In this document: positions 1 to 6,591 of the stretch, in pieces
How the letters are laid out: each line of letters starts with the position of its first letter
Numbering within the stretch: the first letter of the stretch is position 1
Assembly (NCBI GenBank): GCA_000434535.1
Contig: FR878723.1
Location: 1,654-8,448 of the forward strand
DNA: 6,795 nucleotides
Direction: 5' to 3'
Origin: Collinsella sp. CAG:166
GTDB lineage: Bacteria > Actinomycetota > Coriobacteriia > Coriobacteriales > Coriobacteriaceae
Made by a program: the position numbers and the translations under genes
Notes under the pieces: model-generated
Told to the model about the DNA's origin: nothing
Database searches by the model: none
The model's input: the letters and a program-made list of their open reading frames with translations, nothing else

Positions 1-41
1 GGCCGCGATGCAATGGCGCGCTAAACCGTCCGCAGTGTGCG

Positions 42-67
42 GGCGCTCACTTTACGATGTGAGCGCC
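42..67 (-). other. Hairpin spanning the stop codon of the DUF4931 gene
   Basis: A perfect 9-bp inverted repeat, GGCGCTCAC at 42-50 and GTGAGCGCC at 59-67, leaves an 8-base loop that contains the TAA stop of the DUF4931 gene. On the minus-strand transcript nothing like a U-tract follows; the sequence stays GC-rich, with a second small stem (CCGCA/TGCGG, 30-42) that overlaps and competes with the first. It may protect the 3' end or act as a weak or factor-assisted terminator. The stem is seen directly; the role is inference. Confidence 0.45.
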
Positions 68-852
68 TCCAGATGTGCGCGCAGGCGATCCGCGTCGATA
101 TCGAGTGTGGTCTCGGCATTGACCTGGGCTAGACGATAGCCCACAAAGTAGGGCGATACCACCCAACGCGGAAGCGCCTTGGCGACGGTTCGGCCGCCCA
201 TGTGGTAGAAGAACAAGTTGTACGACTCCGCACGACCGCCATGGTGCTCGTGCAAGATATAGCGCAGAGCCACCTGGATTGCATCGGCAAAGAGATCCGT
301 CTCGGCTTGGTCTCTCGTGTCATCGCTGGCGGCGATTCCCTGCGGGGCTGAAACGTTGATCTCAAAGAACCCCATAATCGGTTCGGTTGAGATGTTGACC
401 GAGATTCTCCCCTGTTGCCAGACATTGATGCCTTCTAAGTTGGCTGAGGTCAGCGCCGCATAGCCGTCCTCCTGTTCCAGACCCACAATCTGCATATGCG
501 GATGGACCAGACTGCCACCCGAGAGCGGGCCCTTGTTCTTGTACATGAGCACGCTGCGATACTGCCGGGAGTCAATCATCTGCTGCCAGCAATCCAGAGC
601 AAACCGCATAACATGATGCAGCTCGTCCGACGCATAGGTCACCAGGTCGGCATCGTGATCGGCCGACTCGATCAGCACGGTTTGACGGGTGGCGTGCAGG
701 GTCTTGAACTTATTCTCGAGCCAAATGCAATCGCCATCACGGCGAATGATGTCGGTGAGCCCTTCTGTATCGCAAAAGGGGCACGCGGTGCCGGGACGAC
801 GGTTGTCGTCGGGCTTACCGTTTGCCTGCTGAACGTCAAATACCAGCGCCAC
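52..852 (-). CDS. DUF4931 family protein, GalT/HIT-like nucleotidyltransferase fold
   Basis: This 266-residue protein resembles the DUF4931 family, distant relatives of galactose-1-phosphate uridylyltransferase (GalT) in the HIT superfamily. A CPFC pair (C24, C27) near the N-terminus looks like half of a GalT-type zinc site. The segment N106-K-G...GGS-LVHPHMQ (to Q121) matches the GalT active-site motif HPHxQ, in which the second His (here H119) is the residue that GalT uridylylates and the Gln contacts the phosphate. The C-terminal PRWVVSPYFVGYRL is also family-like. No signal peptide or membrane segment is visible, so it should be cytoplasmic. The GTG start at 852 is chosen because GGAGGT (860-865) lies 7 bases upstream, inside the last codons of cutC; only 3 bases separate the genes, so translation is probably coupled. 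The substrate is unknown: the motif supports a nucleotidyl transfer or hydrolysis chemistry, not specifically galactose metabolism. Confidence 0.85.
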   Translation of the reverse strand: MALVFDVQQANGKPDDNRRPGTACPFCDTEGLTDIIRRDGDCIWLENKFKTLHATRQTVLIESADHDADLVTYASDELHHVMRFALDCWQQMIDSRQYRSVLMYKNKGPLSGGSLVHPHMQIVGLEQEDGYAALTSANLEGINVWQQGRISVNISTEPIMGFFEINVSAPQGIAASDDTRDQAETDLFADAIQVALRYILHEHHGGRAESYNLFFYHMGGRTVAKALPRWVVSPYFVGYRLAQVNAETTLDIDADRLRAHLEALTS

Positions 853-855
853 GGG

Positions 856-1533
856 TTATACCTCCAGCGGCACAATCTTGGTGCCATGGAGCTCGGAGAC
901 GCCCAGTGCCGCCGCCACGGCATCGCGGTTGACCGTGGAAATGCCGCCGCCGGGAAGGATGATCAAGCGGTCGCCCGCATACTCGATCAAGCGGGCCAGG
1001 TTTTCGAAGTTGTCCTCGATCGGCGTACCGGCAGCGCCACCATGCGTCAGGATGCGTGTGATGCCGCAGTCGGCGAATATGTCAATCGCGTCGAGCTGAG
1101 CCTCGGGCGAGAGCTGATCAAACGCCATGTGGAAGGTGATGTCGATGAGCTCACGCTTGCATTCCTCGGTCGCGCAGCCCGCGGCCATCACGAGGGCGCC
1201 CAACGTAAGCTTGTCGAGCGCCCATCCGCCAGCGCAGGGCTTGCAGCAGCCAAAGACCAAGCCGTCAACGCCGGCGCTTACGGCAAGGCCCAGGTCCATC
1301 TCCATCATACGCAGCTCGTCCTGGCTGTAATGAAAGTCGCCACCACGCGGACGGATCATGCACATCACCTGTGCGCCATGTTCGTGAGCATAGTTGACCG
1401 TAGCGCTGATGACGCCGGCAGAAGGCGTGGTGCCACCGACGGCGAGGTTGTCGCACAGCTCAATGCGCCCCGCACCTGCCTCGATGGCCGCCGGCACACG
1501 CTCAAAGTTCTCGGCACAAAACTCGTACAGCAT
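856..1533 (-). CDS. cutC: CutC family protein (copper homeostasis protein CutC-like)
   Basis: This is a 225-residue CutC-family TIM-barrel protein of unknown reaction; the historical copper-homeostasis name is weakly supported in general. Family motifs run in order: RIELCDNLAVGGTTPS (23-38), MIRPRGGDFHYS (59-70), TFHMAFD (133-139), GITRILTHGG (157-166), ILPGGGI (192-198) and SELHGT (213-218). Two oddities are visible. The usual TFHRAFD has Met136 in place of Arg, and the mid-barrel loop carries CCKPC (96-100) plus C120 and C125, nine cysteines in all. The length is slightly under E. coli CutC (about 248). The ATG at 1533 is chosen because the family usually starts right there and GGGGG (1541-1545) sits 7 bases upstream. 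An ATG at 1575 or GTG at 1581 in the same frame would add 14 to 16 residues without family support. It heads a two-gene unit with the DUF4931 gene. No clear promoter is visible upstream, where space is limited by the liv terminator. Confidence 0.88.
   Translation of the reverse strand: MLYEFCAENFERVPAAIEAGAGRIELCDNLAVGGTTPSAGVISATVNYAHEHGAQVMCMIRPRGGDFHYSQDELRMMEMDLGLAVSAGVDGLVFGCCKPCAGGWALDKLTLGALVMAAGCATEECKRELIDITFHMAFDQLSPEAQLDAIDIFADCGITRILTHGGAAGTPIEDNFENLARLIEYAGDRLIILPGGGISTVNRDAVAAALGVSELHGTKIVPLEV
860..865 (-). promoter_or_regulatory. Ribosome-binding site of the DUF4931 gene, inside cutC
   Basis: GGAGGT on the minus strand lies 7 bases before the GTG at 852 and is formed by the final Glu-Val codons of cutC. 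It decides the GTG start and implies translational coupling of the two genes. Confidence 0.75.
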
Positions 1534-1595
1534 AGATAGACCCCCAAAAGACAGCGCATATTTTCCGACGGGCATTGTCACACATCCCCATGAAG

Positions 1596-1658
1596 TTGCG
1601 GTGGAATAGGGACTGTTTTGGCGTCTAGATCCCCCATTTAGTCCCTATTTCACCGCAA
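1596..1658. repeat. Long imperfect inverted repeat between cutC and the liv terminator
   Basis: The left arm TTGCGGTGGAATAGGGACT (1596-1614) and right arm AGTCCCTATTTCACCGCAA (1640-1658) are reverse complements at 18 of 19 positions, around a 25-base interior. No ORF or terminal U-run goes with it. It fills nearly all the space between the liv terminator and cutC. It could be a copy of a dispersed REP- or MITE-like palindrome, a structured 5' leader for cutC, or part of a regulatory site. The repeat is directly visible; its nature is inference. Confidence 0.75.
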
Positions 1659-1661
1659 TTT

Positions 1662-1698
1662 AAAAGGGGGCGCTGACCGGGTTGGTCAGCGCCCCTTC
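1662..1698 (-). terminator. Intrinsic terminator of the liv operon
   Basis: A perfect 12-bp GC-rich stem pairs GGGGCGCTGACC (1667-1678) with GGTCAGCGCCCC (1684-1695) around a 5-base loop. On the minus-strand transcript it is followed by C and four U. It begins 13 bases after the livF stop, so it should end transcription of the liv operon before the cutC unit. The U-run is short, so some read-through is possible. Confidence 0.85.
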
Positions 1699-1708
1699 GT
1701 TGAATGGA

Positions 1709-2422
1709 TTAACCGCCCAAGTAAGCTTTGCGGACGTTGTCGTCGTGCAGGAGTTCTTGGCCGGTGCCGGTCATGGTGATCTTGCCGGTCTCGAGCACGT
1801 AGCCGCGCGTGGCGATGGAAAGCGCCATCTGCGCGTTCTGCTCGACCAGAAGCACCGTGGTGCCGGCCTTGTGCAGATCCTCGACAATCTGGAAGATCTG
1901 CTCGATCAAAATCGGCGCCAGACCCATGGAGGGCTCGTCGAGCATGAGCAGCTTGGGGTTGCTCATAAGGGCGCGACCCATAACGAGCATCTGCTGCTCG
2001 CCGCCCGAAAGGGTGCCGGCCACCTGGCGGCGGCGCTCCTTAAGGCGCGGGAACTGCTCGTAGACGCGCTCAAGACCCGGGGCTACCGTGGACTTGGGCT
2101 GCGTGTAGGCGCCCATCTCCAGATTCTCCTCAACCGTCATCTGCAAAAAGGCGCGACGGCCCTCGGGAACCTGAGCCAGACCCTTGCCCACCAGCTTGTC
2201 GGCGGGCGTATGGGTAATGTCCTCGCCCATAAACTTGATGGAGCCGGTCTTGGAGCGCAGCAGGCCCGAGACAGTCTTGAGCGTGGTGGACTTGCCGGCA
2301 CCGTTGGCGCCGATCAGGGCCACGATCTCGCCCTCGTTGACGTTAAAGGAGATGTCCTTGATGGCGTGGATGGCGCCGTACCAGACGTTGATGTTGTAGA
2401 CGGAAAGCATCGGCTCTGCCAT
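1709..2422 (-). CDS. livF: Branched-chain amino acid ABC transporter ATP-binding protein LivF
   Basis: This is a 237-residue ABC ATPase, the normal length for LivF. It pairs with LivG on the cytoplasmic face of the LivHM channel and hydrolyses ATP to drive import. Visible motifs are Walker A GANGAGKST (38-46), the Q-loop Gln84 in QVPEGRR, the signature LSGGEQQ (138-144) and Walker B LLMLDEP (158-164). In the switch position VEQNAQ replaces the usual His with Gln195, which is typical of LivF and separates it from LivG. The family ending RKAYLGG is present. The ATG follows the livG TAA with no gap, and GGGGGAG (2429-2435) lies 6 bases upstream inside livG, so translation is probably coupled. 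It is the last gene of the operon. Confidence 0.96.
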   Translation of the reverse strand: MAEPMLSVYNINVWYGAIHAIKDISFNVNEGEIVALIGANGAGKSTTLKTVSGLLRSKTGSIKFMGEDITHTPADKLVGKGLAQVPEGRRAFLQMTVEENLEMGAYTQPKSTVAPGLERVYEQFPRLKERRRQVAGTLSGGEQQMLVMGRALMSNPKLLMLDEPSMGLAPILIEQIFQIVEDLHKAGTTVLLVEQNAQMALSIATRGYVLETGKITMTGTGQELLHDDNVRKAYLGG

Positions 2423-3283
2423 TTAGTTCTCCCCCTTATCCTGCTTGCCCAGATACGCCTCGATAACGGCGTCGTTGTTCTGGATCTCCTCGGCCGTACC
2501 CTTGGCGATGACCTTACCAAAGTTAAGCACGCAGATGCCCTCGCAGATGTTCATAACGAGCGACATATCATGCTCGATAAGCATGATGGCGATGCCGAAG
2601 GTGTCGCGAATCTTGACGATGTTCGCCATGAGCTCTGCGGTCTCGGACGGGTTCATGCCGGCGGCAGGCTCGTCGAGCAGCAGCAGCTTGGGGTTAGTGG
2701 CAAGCGCGCGGACGATTTCCAGACGGCGCTGAGCGCCGTAAGGAAGCGAGCCGGCCTGTTCATTTGCCAGGTGCTCCATGTCAAAAATGGACAGCAGCTC
2801 CATGGCGCGCTCGTGGGCGGCCTTCTCGTGCTTCCAATACGTCGGCAGGCGCAGCACGCCCTCAAAGCCGGAGTAGCGCTCCTGGTTGTGCAGGCCGACC
2901 TTAACGTTGTCCTCCACCGTCATGGTGTTGAACAGGCGAATGTTCTGGAACGTACGGGCAATACCCATGCGGTTGACCTGGTAGACCGACTTGCCCGAGG
3001 TGTCCTCACCATCGAGCAGGATGGTGCCGTGCGTAGGCTGGTACACCTTGGTGAGCAGGTTGAAGACCGTGGTCTTGCCGGCACCGTTGGGGCCGATGAG
3101 ACCGGCGATCTCAGTCTTGCCGATGGTCAGGCTAAAGTCATCGACTGCCTTAAGGCCGCCGAATTCAATGCCCAGGTGGATGCACTCGAGCGCCGGGCGC
3201 TGGCCCAGGTCGCGGTCGGGAACGATGGCGCCAGAAGGATACGGGACCATCTTGCCCTTGTTGAACTCAAACTTACTGGGCAT
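2423..3283 (-). CDS. livG: Branched-chain amino acid ABC transporter ATP-binding protein LivG
   Basis: This is a 286-residue ABC ATPase, partner of LivF. Motifs are Walker A GPNGAGKTT (64-72), Q-loop RTFQNIRLF with Gln113, the LivG-type signature LPYGAQRRLE (180-189), Walker B LLLLDEPAAGMN (200-211) and the switch His238 in IEHDM. The core begins around ALECIHLGIEFGGLKAV, so about 30 residues ahead of it (MPSKFEFNKG and on) form an N-terminal extension that most LivG proteins lack. The ATG at 3283 is strongly favoured by AAGGAGGTG 7 bases upstream; an upstream ATG at 3310 in the same frame lacks such a site and lies well inside livM. The gene overlaps the 3' end of livM by 11 bases, which fits coupled translation. 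Confidence 0.95.
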   Translation of the reverse strand: MPSKFEFNKGKMVPYPSGAIVPDRDLGQRPALECIHLGIEFGGLKAVDDFSLTIGKTEIAGLIGPNGAGKTTVFNLLTKVYQPTHGTILLDGEDTSGKSVYQVNRMGIARTFQNIRLFNTMTVEDNVKVGLHNQERYSGFEGVLRLPTYWKHEKAAHERAMELLSIFDMEHLANEQAGSLPYGAQRRLEIVRALATNPKLLLLDEPAAGMNPSETAELMANIVKIRDTFGIAIMLIEHDMSLVMNICEGICVLNFGKVIAKGTAEEIQNNDAVIEAYLGKQDKGEN

Positions 3284-4352
3284 CGGCTGCCACCTCCTTC
3301 TTGGAAGCAAAGCGGTCCTTAATGCGTGCGAAGAACGCCTTGAGCTGCGGGTTGTTAGTAAAGACCATGACCAGGATCAACACGATGGCGTAGATGAGCA
3401 TGCGGTAGTCCGAGAACTGACGGAGCAGCTCGGGGAGCACCGTGAGCAGCGCCGCGGCGATGACGGAGCCGCGCATGTTGCCCAGGCCGCCCAGGACCAC
3501 GAACACCAGAATGAGGATCGATGTGTTGAAGTCGAACTTAGTGGCGGAAAGCTGCGAGAAGTTACCGCCGAACAGGGCTCCGGCAGCACCGGCGAGGGCA
3601 GCGGAAACCACGAAGGCGATCATGCGGTACTGGGTGACGGAGATGCCCACAGACTCGGCAGCGATCTTGTTGTCGCGCACGGCAATAATGGCACGACCGG
3701 TACGGCTGCGAACCAGGTTGAGCACAATCACGAGCGCGACCATAACCAGGATTGCGCCGGCAAGGAAGGTCGAATAGGTCGACACGCCCGATGCGCCCTG
3801 CGCGCCCTTGATGATGGCGGTGCCGTCCTCGAGCAGGTGCAGGTCGTCGATCGTGGAGTTACCCGTGATGTTAAAGATCACATGCAGGCCGCGGGAATCG
3901 ACGCCCACAATGAGGCAGGTGACGACCTCTTTGATGATCTCGCCAAAAGCGAGGGTCACGATGGCCAGATAGTCGCCGCTCAGGCGCAGGACCGGAATAC
4001 CGATCAAGAAGCCCAAGATGGCAGCGGCGATAGCGCCGACCACAATGCTGATGATCAGACGCATCGGATCGGACGGAACGGTGCTCTCCAGCGCGACGGC
4101 AGTGACGATGCCCGTATAGGCACCGACGCTCATAAAGCCCGCGTGGCCCAGCGACAAGTCGCCCGCAATGCCGACGACGAGGTTAAGGGAGATGGCCATG
4201 ACGATATAGGCCGTGATGGGAACCAGCTGACCGGCAATCATGCGCGGGATCATGTGGTTGGACTGCATAAAGAACACGATGGCGAACGCCACAAGGCACA
4301 TGGCGTACGTGACAAAGTCGTGACGCGTCTGCTTGTCTTTAAGAAACTTCAT
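3273..4352 (-). CDS. livM: Branched-chain amino acid ABC transporter permease LivM
   Basis: This is a 359-residue polytopic membrane protein that forms the channel together with LivH. An N-terminal hydrophobic segment (about 13-29) is followed by several more, including 44-62, 98-120, 195-214, 244-262, 278-290 and 318-332. The LivM hallmarks are GDLSLGHAGFMSVGAY (64-79), GDYLAIVTLAFGEI (126-139), the cytoplasmic ATPase-contact loop GRAIIAVRDNKIAAESVGI (219-237) and GGLGNMRG (288-295). A polar loop of about 40 residues (151-190) separates the middle segments. The C-terminus is charged (KKEVAADAQ). The ATG at 4352 is preferred because AGGTGA (4358-4363) lies 5 bases upstream; a GTG at 4361, directly after the livH stop, is the alternative and would add three residues. 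Confidence 0.94.
   Translation of the reverse strand: MKFLKDKQTRHDFVTYAMCLVAFAIVFFMQSNHMIPRMIAGQLVPITAYIVMAISLNLVVGIAGDLSLGHAGFMSVGAYTGIVTAVALESTVPSDPMRLIISIVVGAIAAAILGFLIGIPVLRLSGDYLAIVTLAFGEIIKEVVTCLIVGVDSRGLHVIFNITGNSTIDDLHLLEDGTAIIKGAQGASGVSTYSTFLAGAILVMVALVIVLNLVRSRTGRAIIAVRDNKIAAESVGISVTQYRMIAFVVSAALAGAAGALFGGNFSQLSATKFDFNTSILILVFVVLGGLGNMRGSVIAAALLTVLPELLRQFSDYRMLIYAIVLILVMVFTNNPQLKAFFARIKDRFASKKEVAADAQ
3291..3299 (-). promoter_or_regulatory. Strong Shine-Dalgarno site of livG, inside livM
   Basis: AAGGAGGTG on the minus strand is a nearly full match to the 16S anti-Shine-Dalgarno sequence. It lies 7 bases before the ATG at 3283 and within the last codons of livM. It fixes the livG start and thereby the long N-terminal extension of LivG. 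Confidence 0.85.
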
Positions 4353-4361
4353 AACGCTCAC

Positions 4362-5243
4362 CTACACCTTCTCGGGGACGTACTTGCCCAAGAGGCCGGC
4401 AGGCTTGACGAGCAGGACGATGATCAAAACACCAAAGACGATGGAGTTGGCAAGGCTCGTTGAAATGTAAGCCTGCGCCATCGCCTCGATGATGCCGATG
4501 AGAATACCGCCGACAAAGGCACCGGGGATGGAGCCGATGCCGCCGAAAACGGCAGCGTCGAAGGCCTTGATGCCAGGCATGGCACCCGTGGTGGGCTGCA
4601 GGACCGGCGAGTAGGAGCACAGGAGCACGCCGGCGATGGCAGCGAGGGCGGAGCCGATGGCGAACGTCATCGAGATGGTGCGGTTGACGTTGATGCCCAT
4701 GAGCTGAGCGGCGGCCTTGTCCTCGGACACGGCGCGCATGGCCTTGCCCATCTTGGTCTTACCCGTAAAGAACATCAGGCCGGCCATGATAACCAGACAG
4801 GCGACGATGGTGACGAGCGAGACGGCGCTTACGTTGAACTTGGCCAAGAACTCCGGCACCTGGAAGGTGACGAGCGAAGTGAAGTTCTTGGGCGTGGCGC
4901 CCCACAGAAGCTGCGCGGCGTTCTGCAGGAAGTAAGACACGCCGATAGCCGTGATCAGAACGGCCAGCGGGCCTGCTTGGCGCAGCGGCTTATAGGCTAG
5001 GCCCTCAATGAGAACACCGAGAACCGTGCAGGCCACGCAAGAGAGAACTACAGATGCCCAGCCCGGGAGGCCGAGATACGACGTGGCGCAGAACGAGACA
5101 TAGGCACCGACCATGATGACATCGCCGTGAGCGAAGTTCAGCATCTTGGCGATACCGTAGACCATGGTGTAGCCCAACGCGATGATGGCGTAGACGCTGC
5201 CCATGGACAGGCCGTTGACCAGGTATTGGATAAAGACCGTCAT
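4362..5243 (-). CDS. livH: Branched-chain amino acid ABC transporter permease LivH
   Basis: This is a 293-residue polytopic membrane protein, the second permease of the importer. Family features are NGLSMGSVYAIIALGYTMVYG (10-30), LNFAHGDVIMVGAY (35-48), the ATPase-contact loop GKAMRAVSEDKAAAQLMGINV (166-186) and KAFDAAVFGGIGSIPGAFVGG (226-246). It ends with a hydrophobic segment (264-285) and PAGLLGKYVPEKV. The ATG at 5243 is chosen because AAAGGGGG (5253-5260) lies 9 bases upstream and the protein then starts with the normal first membrane helix. Reading from an in-frame ATG at 5336 would add 31 residues encoded by the spacer hairpin region, which is unlikely. Its TAG is followed 9 bases later by the livM ATG. 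A 139-base spacer separates it from livJ. Confidence 0.95.
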   Translation of the reverse strand: MTVFIQYLVNGLSMGSVYAIIALGYTMVYGIAKMLNFAHGDVIMVGAYVSFCATSYLGLPGWASVVLSCVACTVLGVLIEGLAYKPLRQAGPLAVLITAIGVSYFLQNAAQLLWGATPKNFTSLVTFQVPEFLAKFNVSAVSLVTIVACLVIMAGLMFFTGKTKMGKAMRAVSEDKAAAQLMGINVNRTISMTFAIGSALAAIAGVLLCSYSPVLQPTTGAMPGIKAFDAAVFGGIGSIPGAFVGGILIGIIEAMAQAYISTSLANSIVFGVLIIVLLVKPAGLLGKYVPEKV

Positions 5244-5289
5244 GTTCCACATCCCCCTTTCGAATAGGTTTCCAGTTAATGTATGAAAC

Positions 5290-5309
5290 AGGGACGTTAC
5301 ATCGTCCCT
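5290..5309 (-). promoter_or_regulatory. Small hairpin in the livJ-livH spacer
   Basis: A perfect 7-bp stem, AGGGACG (5290-5296) with CGTCCCT (5303-5309), has a 6-base loop. On the minus-strand transcript it is followed by GUUUCAU, too poor in U for a good terminator. It sits just downstream of the larger hairpin at 5320-5351 and about 30 bases before the livH ribosome-binding site. Confidence 0.5.
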
Positions 5310-5319
5310 AGATACCAAG

Positions 5320-5351
5320 CAAGCAGGGAAGGCCAAAACCTCCCCTGCTTG
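5320..5351 (-). promoter_or_regulatory. Large hairpin in the livJ-livH spacer (attenuator or mRNA-stabilising stem)
   Basis: Arms 5320-5332 and 5339-5351 form a 13-bp stem around a 6-base loop. The one mismatch in the DNA (A5329/C5342) becomes a G-U wobble in the minus-strand RNA, so the RNA stem is continuous. No U-tract follows, so it is not a standard terminator. Placed directly after a binding-protein gene, such stems usually protect the upstream message from 3' exonucleases or partly reduce expression of the downstream genes; here that role is inference. Confidence 0.6.
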
Positions 5352-5382
5352 GGATCAAAACCGCTCTATGTAAGGCGGCCAA

Positions 5383-6570
5383 TTAGGCCTGTACGTACTT
5401 GCCGTCGGTAATGACGTACGCCGTCGGGTCCTTCTGGACCTGGCCCTTGTCGTTCCAGGAGAGCTTGCCGGTCAGACCGTCAACGGTAATGTTGCGCATA
5501 GCCTCGGGAAGCTTCTCGGCAACCTCGGTCGGGTCGGCGTCGGCACCCAGGCCGGCTTCCTTGAGGGCCTCGACCACCGCATGCACGCCGTCGTAGGCGT
5601 CGGCGGCAAACTGGTCGGGGGTATCGCCGTACTTATCCTTGTAGGCGTTGACGAAGTCGGCGTTCTTCTCGTCGTCGGCGGAGAACGGGGTCATGAGCAG
5701 CAGGCCCTCGGCAAGAGAGGTGTCGAAGCCCTCAACGCCCAGGATACCGTCCATACCGTCGCAGCCCATCATCTTGACGTCGTAGCCCATGTCCTTGGCG
5801 TTCTTGAGCAGGACGGATGCGGGCGTGTAGTAGATCGGTGCAAAAATCATGGTGGCGCCGGCCTGCTTTGCCTTGGTCAGCTGGTTGGTAAAACTCGTAG
5901 CAGAGTCGTCCTTAAAGGTCTCCTCGTCGACAATCTCAAGCTTAGACTTAGCGGCCTGGGCCTTAAAAGAATCTGCGATGCCCGAAGAATAGGCGTCGCC
6001 GGAGTTATAGAAGAGCACGAACTTCTCGTCCGCATACTTCTCGGCCAGGAACTTGGCAGCGTTGACACCCTGGTTGGGGTCGGTGAAGCAAACCTGGAAG
6101 ACGCAATCCTTGCCCTTGGTAACGTCCTCGGAGGACGCGGACGGGGTGATCATGAACGTCTCGGGGTCGTTACCACACTCTGCGGCAACGGCAACCGACG
6201 CACCCGTGGTGGTCGGACCGACGAGGGCCTGCATGCCCCAGTCGAGCAGGGTGTTGAAGGCGTTGACGGCCTTCTCGCCGTCAGCCTGGTCGTCCTCGGC
6301 CTTGCTGACAAGCGGCAGCTCCTTGGTCGAGAAATCCTTGCAACCAAGCTCGACAGCCTGGGTAACGGACTTGCCGTAGGACGCGTTGGCGCCGGTCAGC
6401 GGGCCGATGGTGCCGATCTTAAACGAAGCGTCGCCCGAAGCGGAACCACTGTCGCCGCCGTTGGAGGAGCAGCCAGCTAGAATGGACATCGCCCCCAGAC
6501 CTGCTGCGCTCGCGATAACGCTCCTGCGATTCATAACAGGGTTCAATGACTTACCGGTGAGGCTCGACAT
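5383..6570 (-). CDS. livJ: Branched-chain amino acid ABC transporter substrate-binding lipoprotein LivJ-like
   Basis: This is a 395-residue type I periplasmic-binding-fold protein (Peripla_BP_6/LivJ group) that captures the substrate outside the membrane and delivers it to LivHM. The N-terminus has an RR pair (15-16, in MNRRSVIA), a weakly hydrophobic stretch and the lipobox LAGC with Cys34 as the lipid-anchored residue. A Ser/Gly/Asp-rich linker (35-48) follows. The mature domain starts at FKIGTIGPLTGANASYGK (50-67). VGPTTTGASVAVA (117-129) and TPSASS (142-147) correspond to the family's ligand-contact loops. The ATG at 6570 is supported by AGGAG (6577-6581) 6 bases upstream. A start at Met13 (6534) would give a more standard signal peptide but has no ribosome-binding site. 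The ligand is probably Leu/Ile/Val, but relatives bind other amino acids, amides or urea, so specificity is open. Confidence 0.93.
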   Translation of the reverse strand: MSSLTGKSLNPVMNRRSVIASAAGLGAMSILAGCSSNGGDSGSASGDASFKIGTIGPLTGANASYGKSVTQAVELGCKDFSTKELPLVSKAEDDQADGEKAVNAFNTLLDWGMQALVGPTTTGASVAVAAECGNDPETFMITPSASSEDVTKGKDCVFQVCFTDPNQGVNAAKFLAEKYADEKFVLFYNSGDAYSSGIADSFKAQAAKSKLEIVDEETFKDDSATSFTNQLTKAKQAGATMIFAPIYYTPASVLLKNAKDMGYDVKMMGCDGMDGILGVEGFDTSLAEGLLLMTPFSADDEKNADFVNAYKDKYGDTPDQFAADAYDGVHAVVEALKEAGLGADADPTEVAEKLPEAMRNITVDGLTGKLSWNDKGQVQKDPTAYVITDGKYVQA

Positions 6571-6591
6571 GCGGCTCTCCTCTCAAATCTC

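Noticed and set aside
496..1539. A 347-codon plus-strand open frame across cutC and DUF4931
   Set aside because: Both minus-strand genes have conserved motifs and ribosome-binding sites; the plus frame shows no family features.
1709..2422. LivF switch His replaced by Gln195 as a sign of a dead ATPase
   Set aside because: VEQNA is the usual LivF sequence at this position, so it is a family trait, not damage.
1682..3322. A 546-codon plus-strand open frame antisense to livF and livG
   Set aside because: It is a GC-driven shadow: the minus strand encodes complete, motif-perfect ABC ATPases, and the plus-strand translation has low-complexity Leu/Val/Asp-rich content and no recognisable domain.
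2991..4463. A 490-codon plus-strand open frame antisense to livM and its flanks
   Set aside because: The translation is dominated by His/Asp/Gln/Glu runs typical of reverse reading of membrane-protein codons, and the minus-strand LivM is clear.
5244..5336. N-terminally extended LivH starting at 5336
   Set aside because: The extra 31 residues would be encoded by the hairpin region, and the ribosome-binding site and family length point to 5243.
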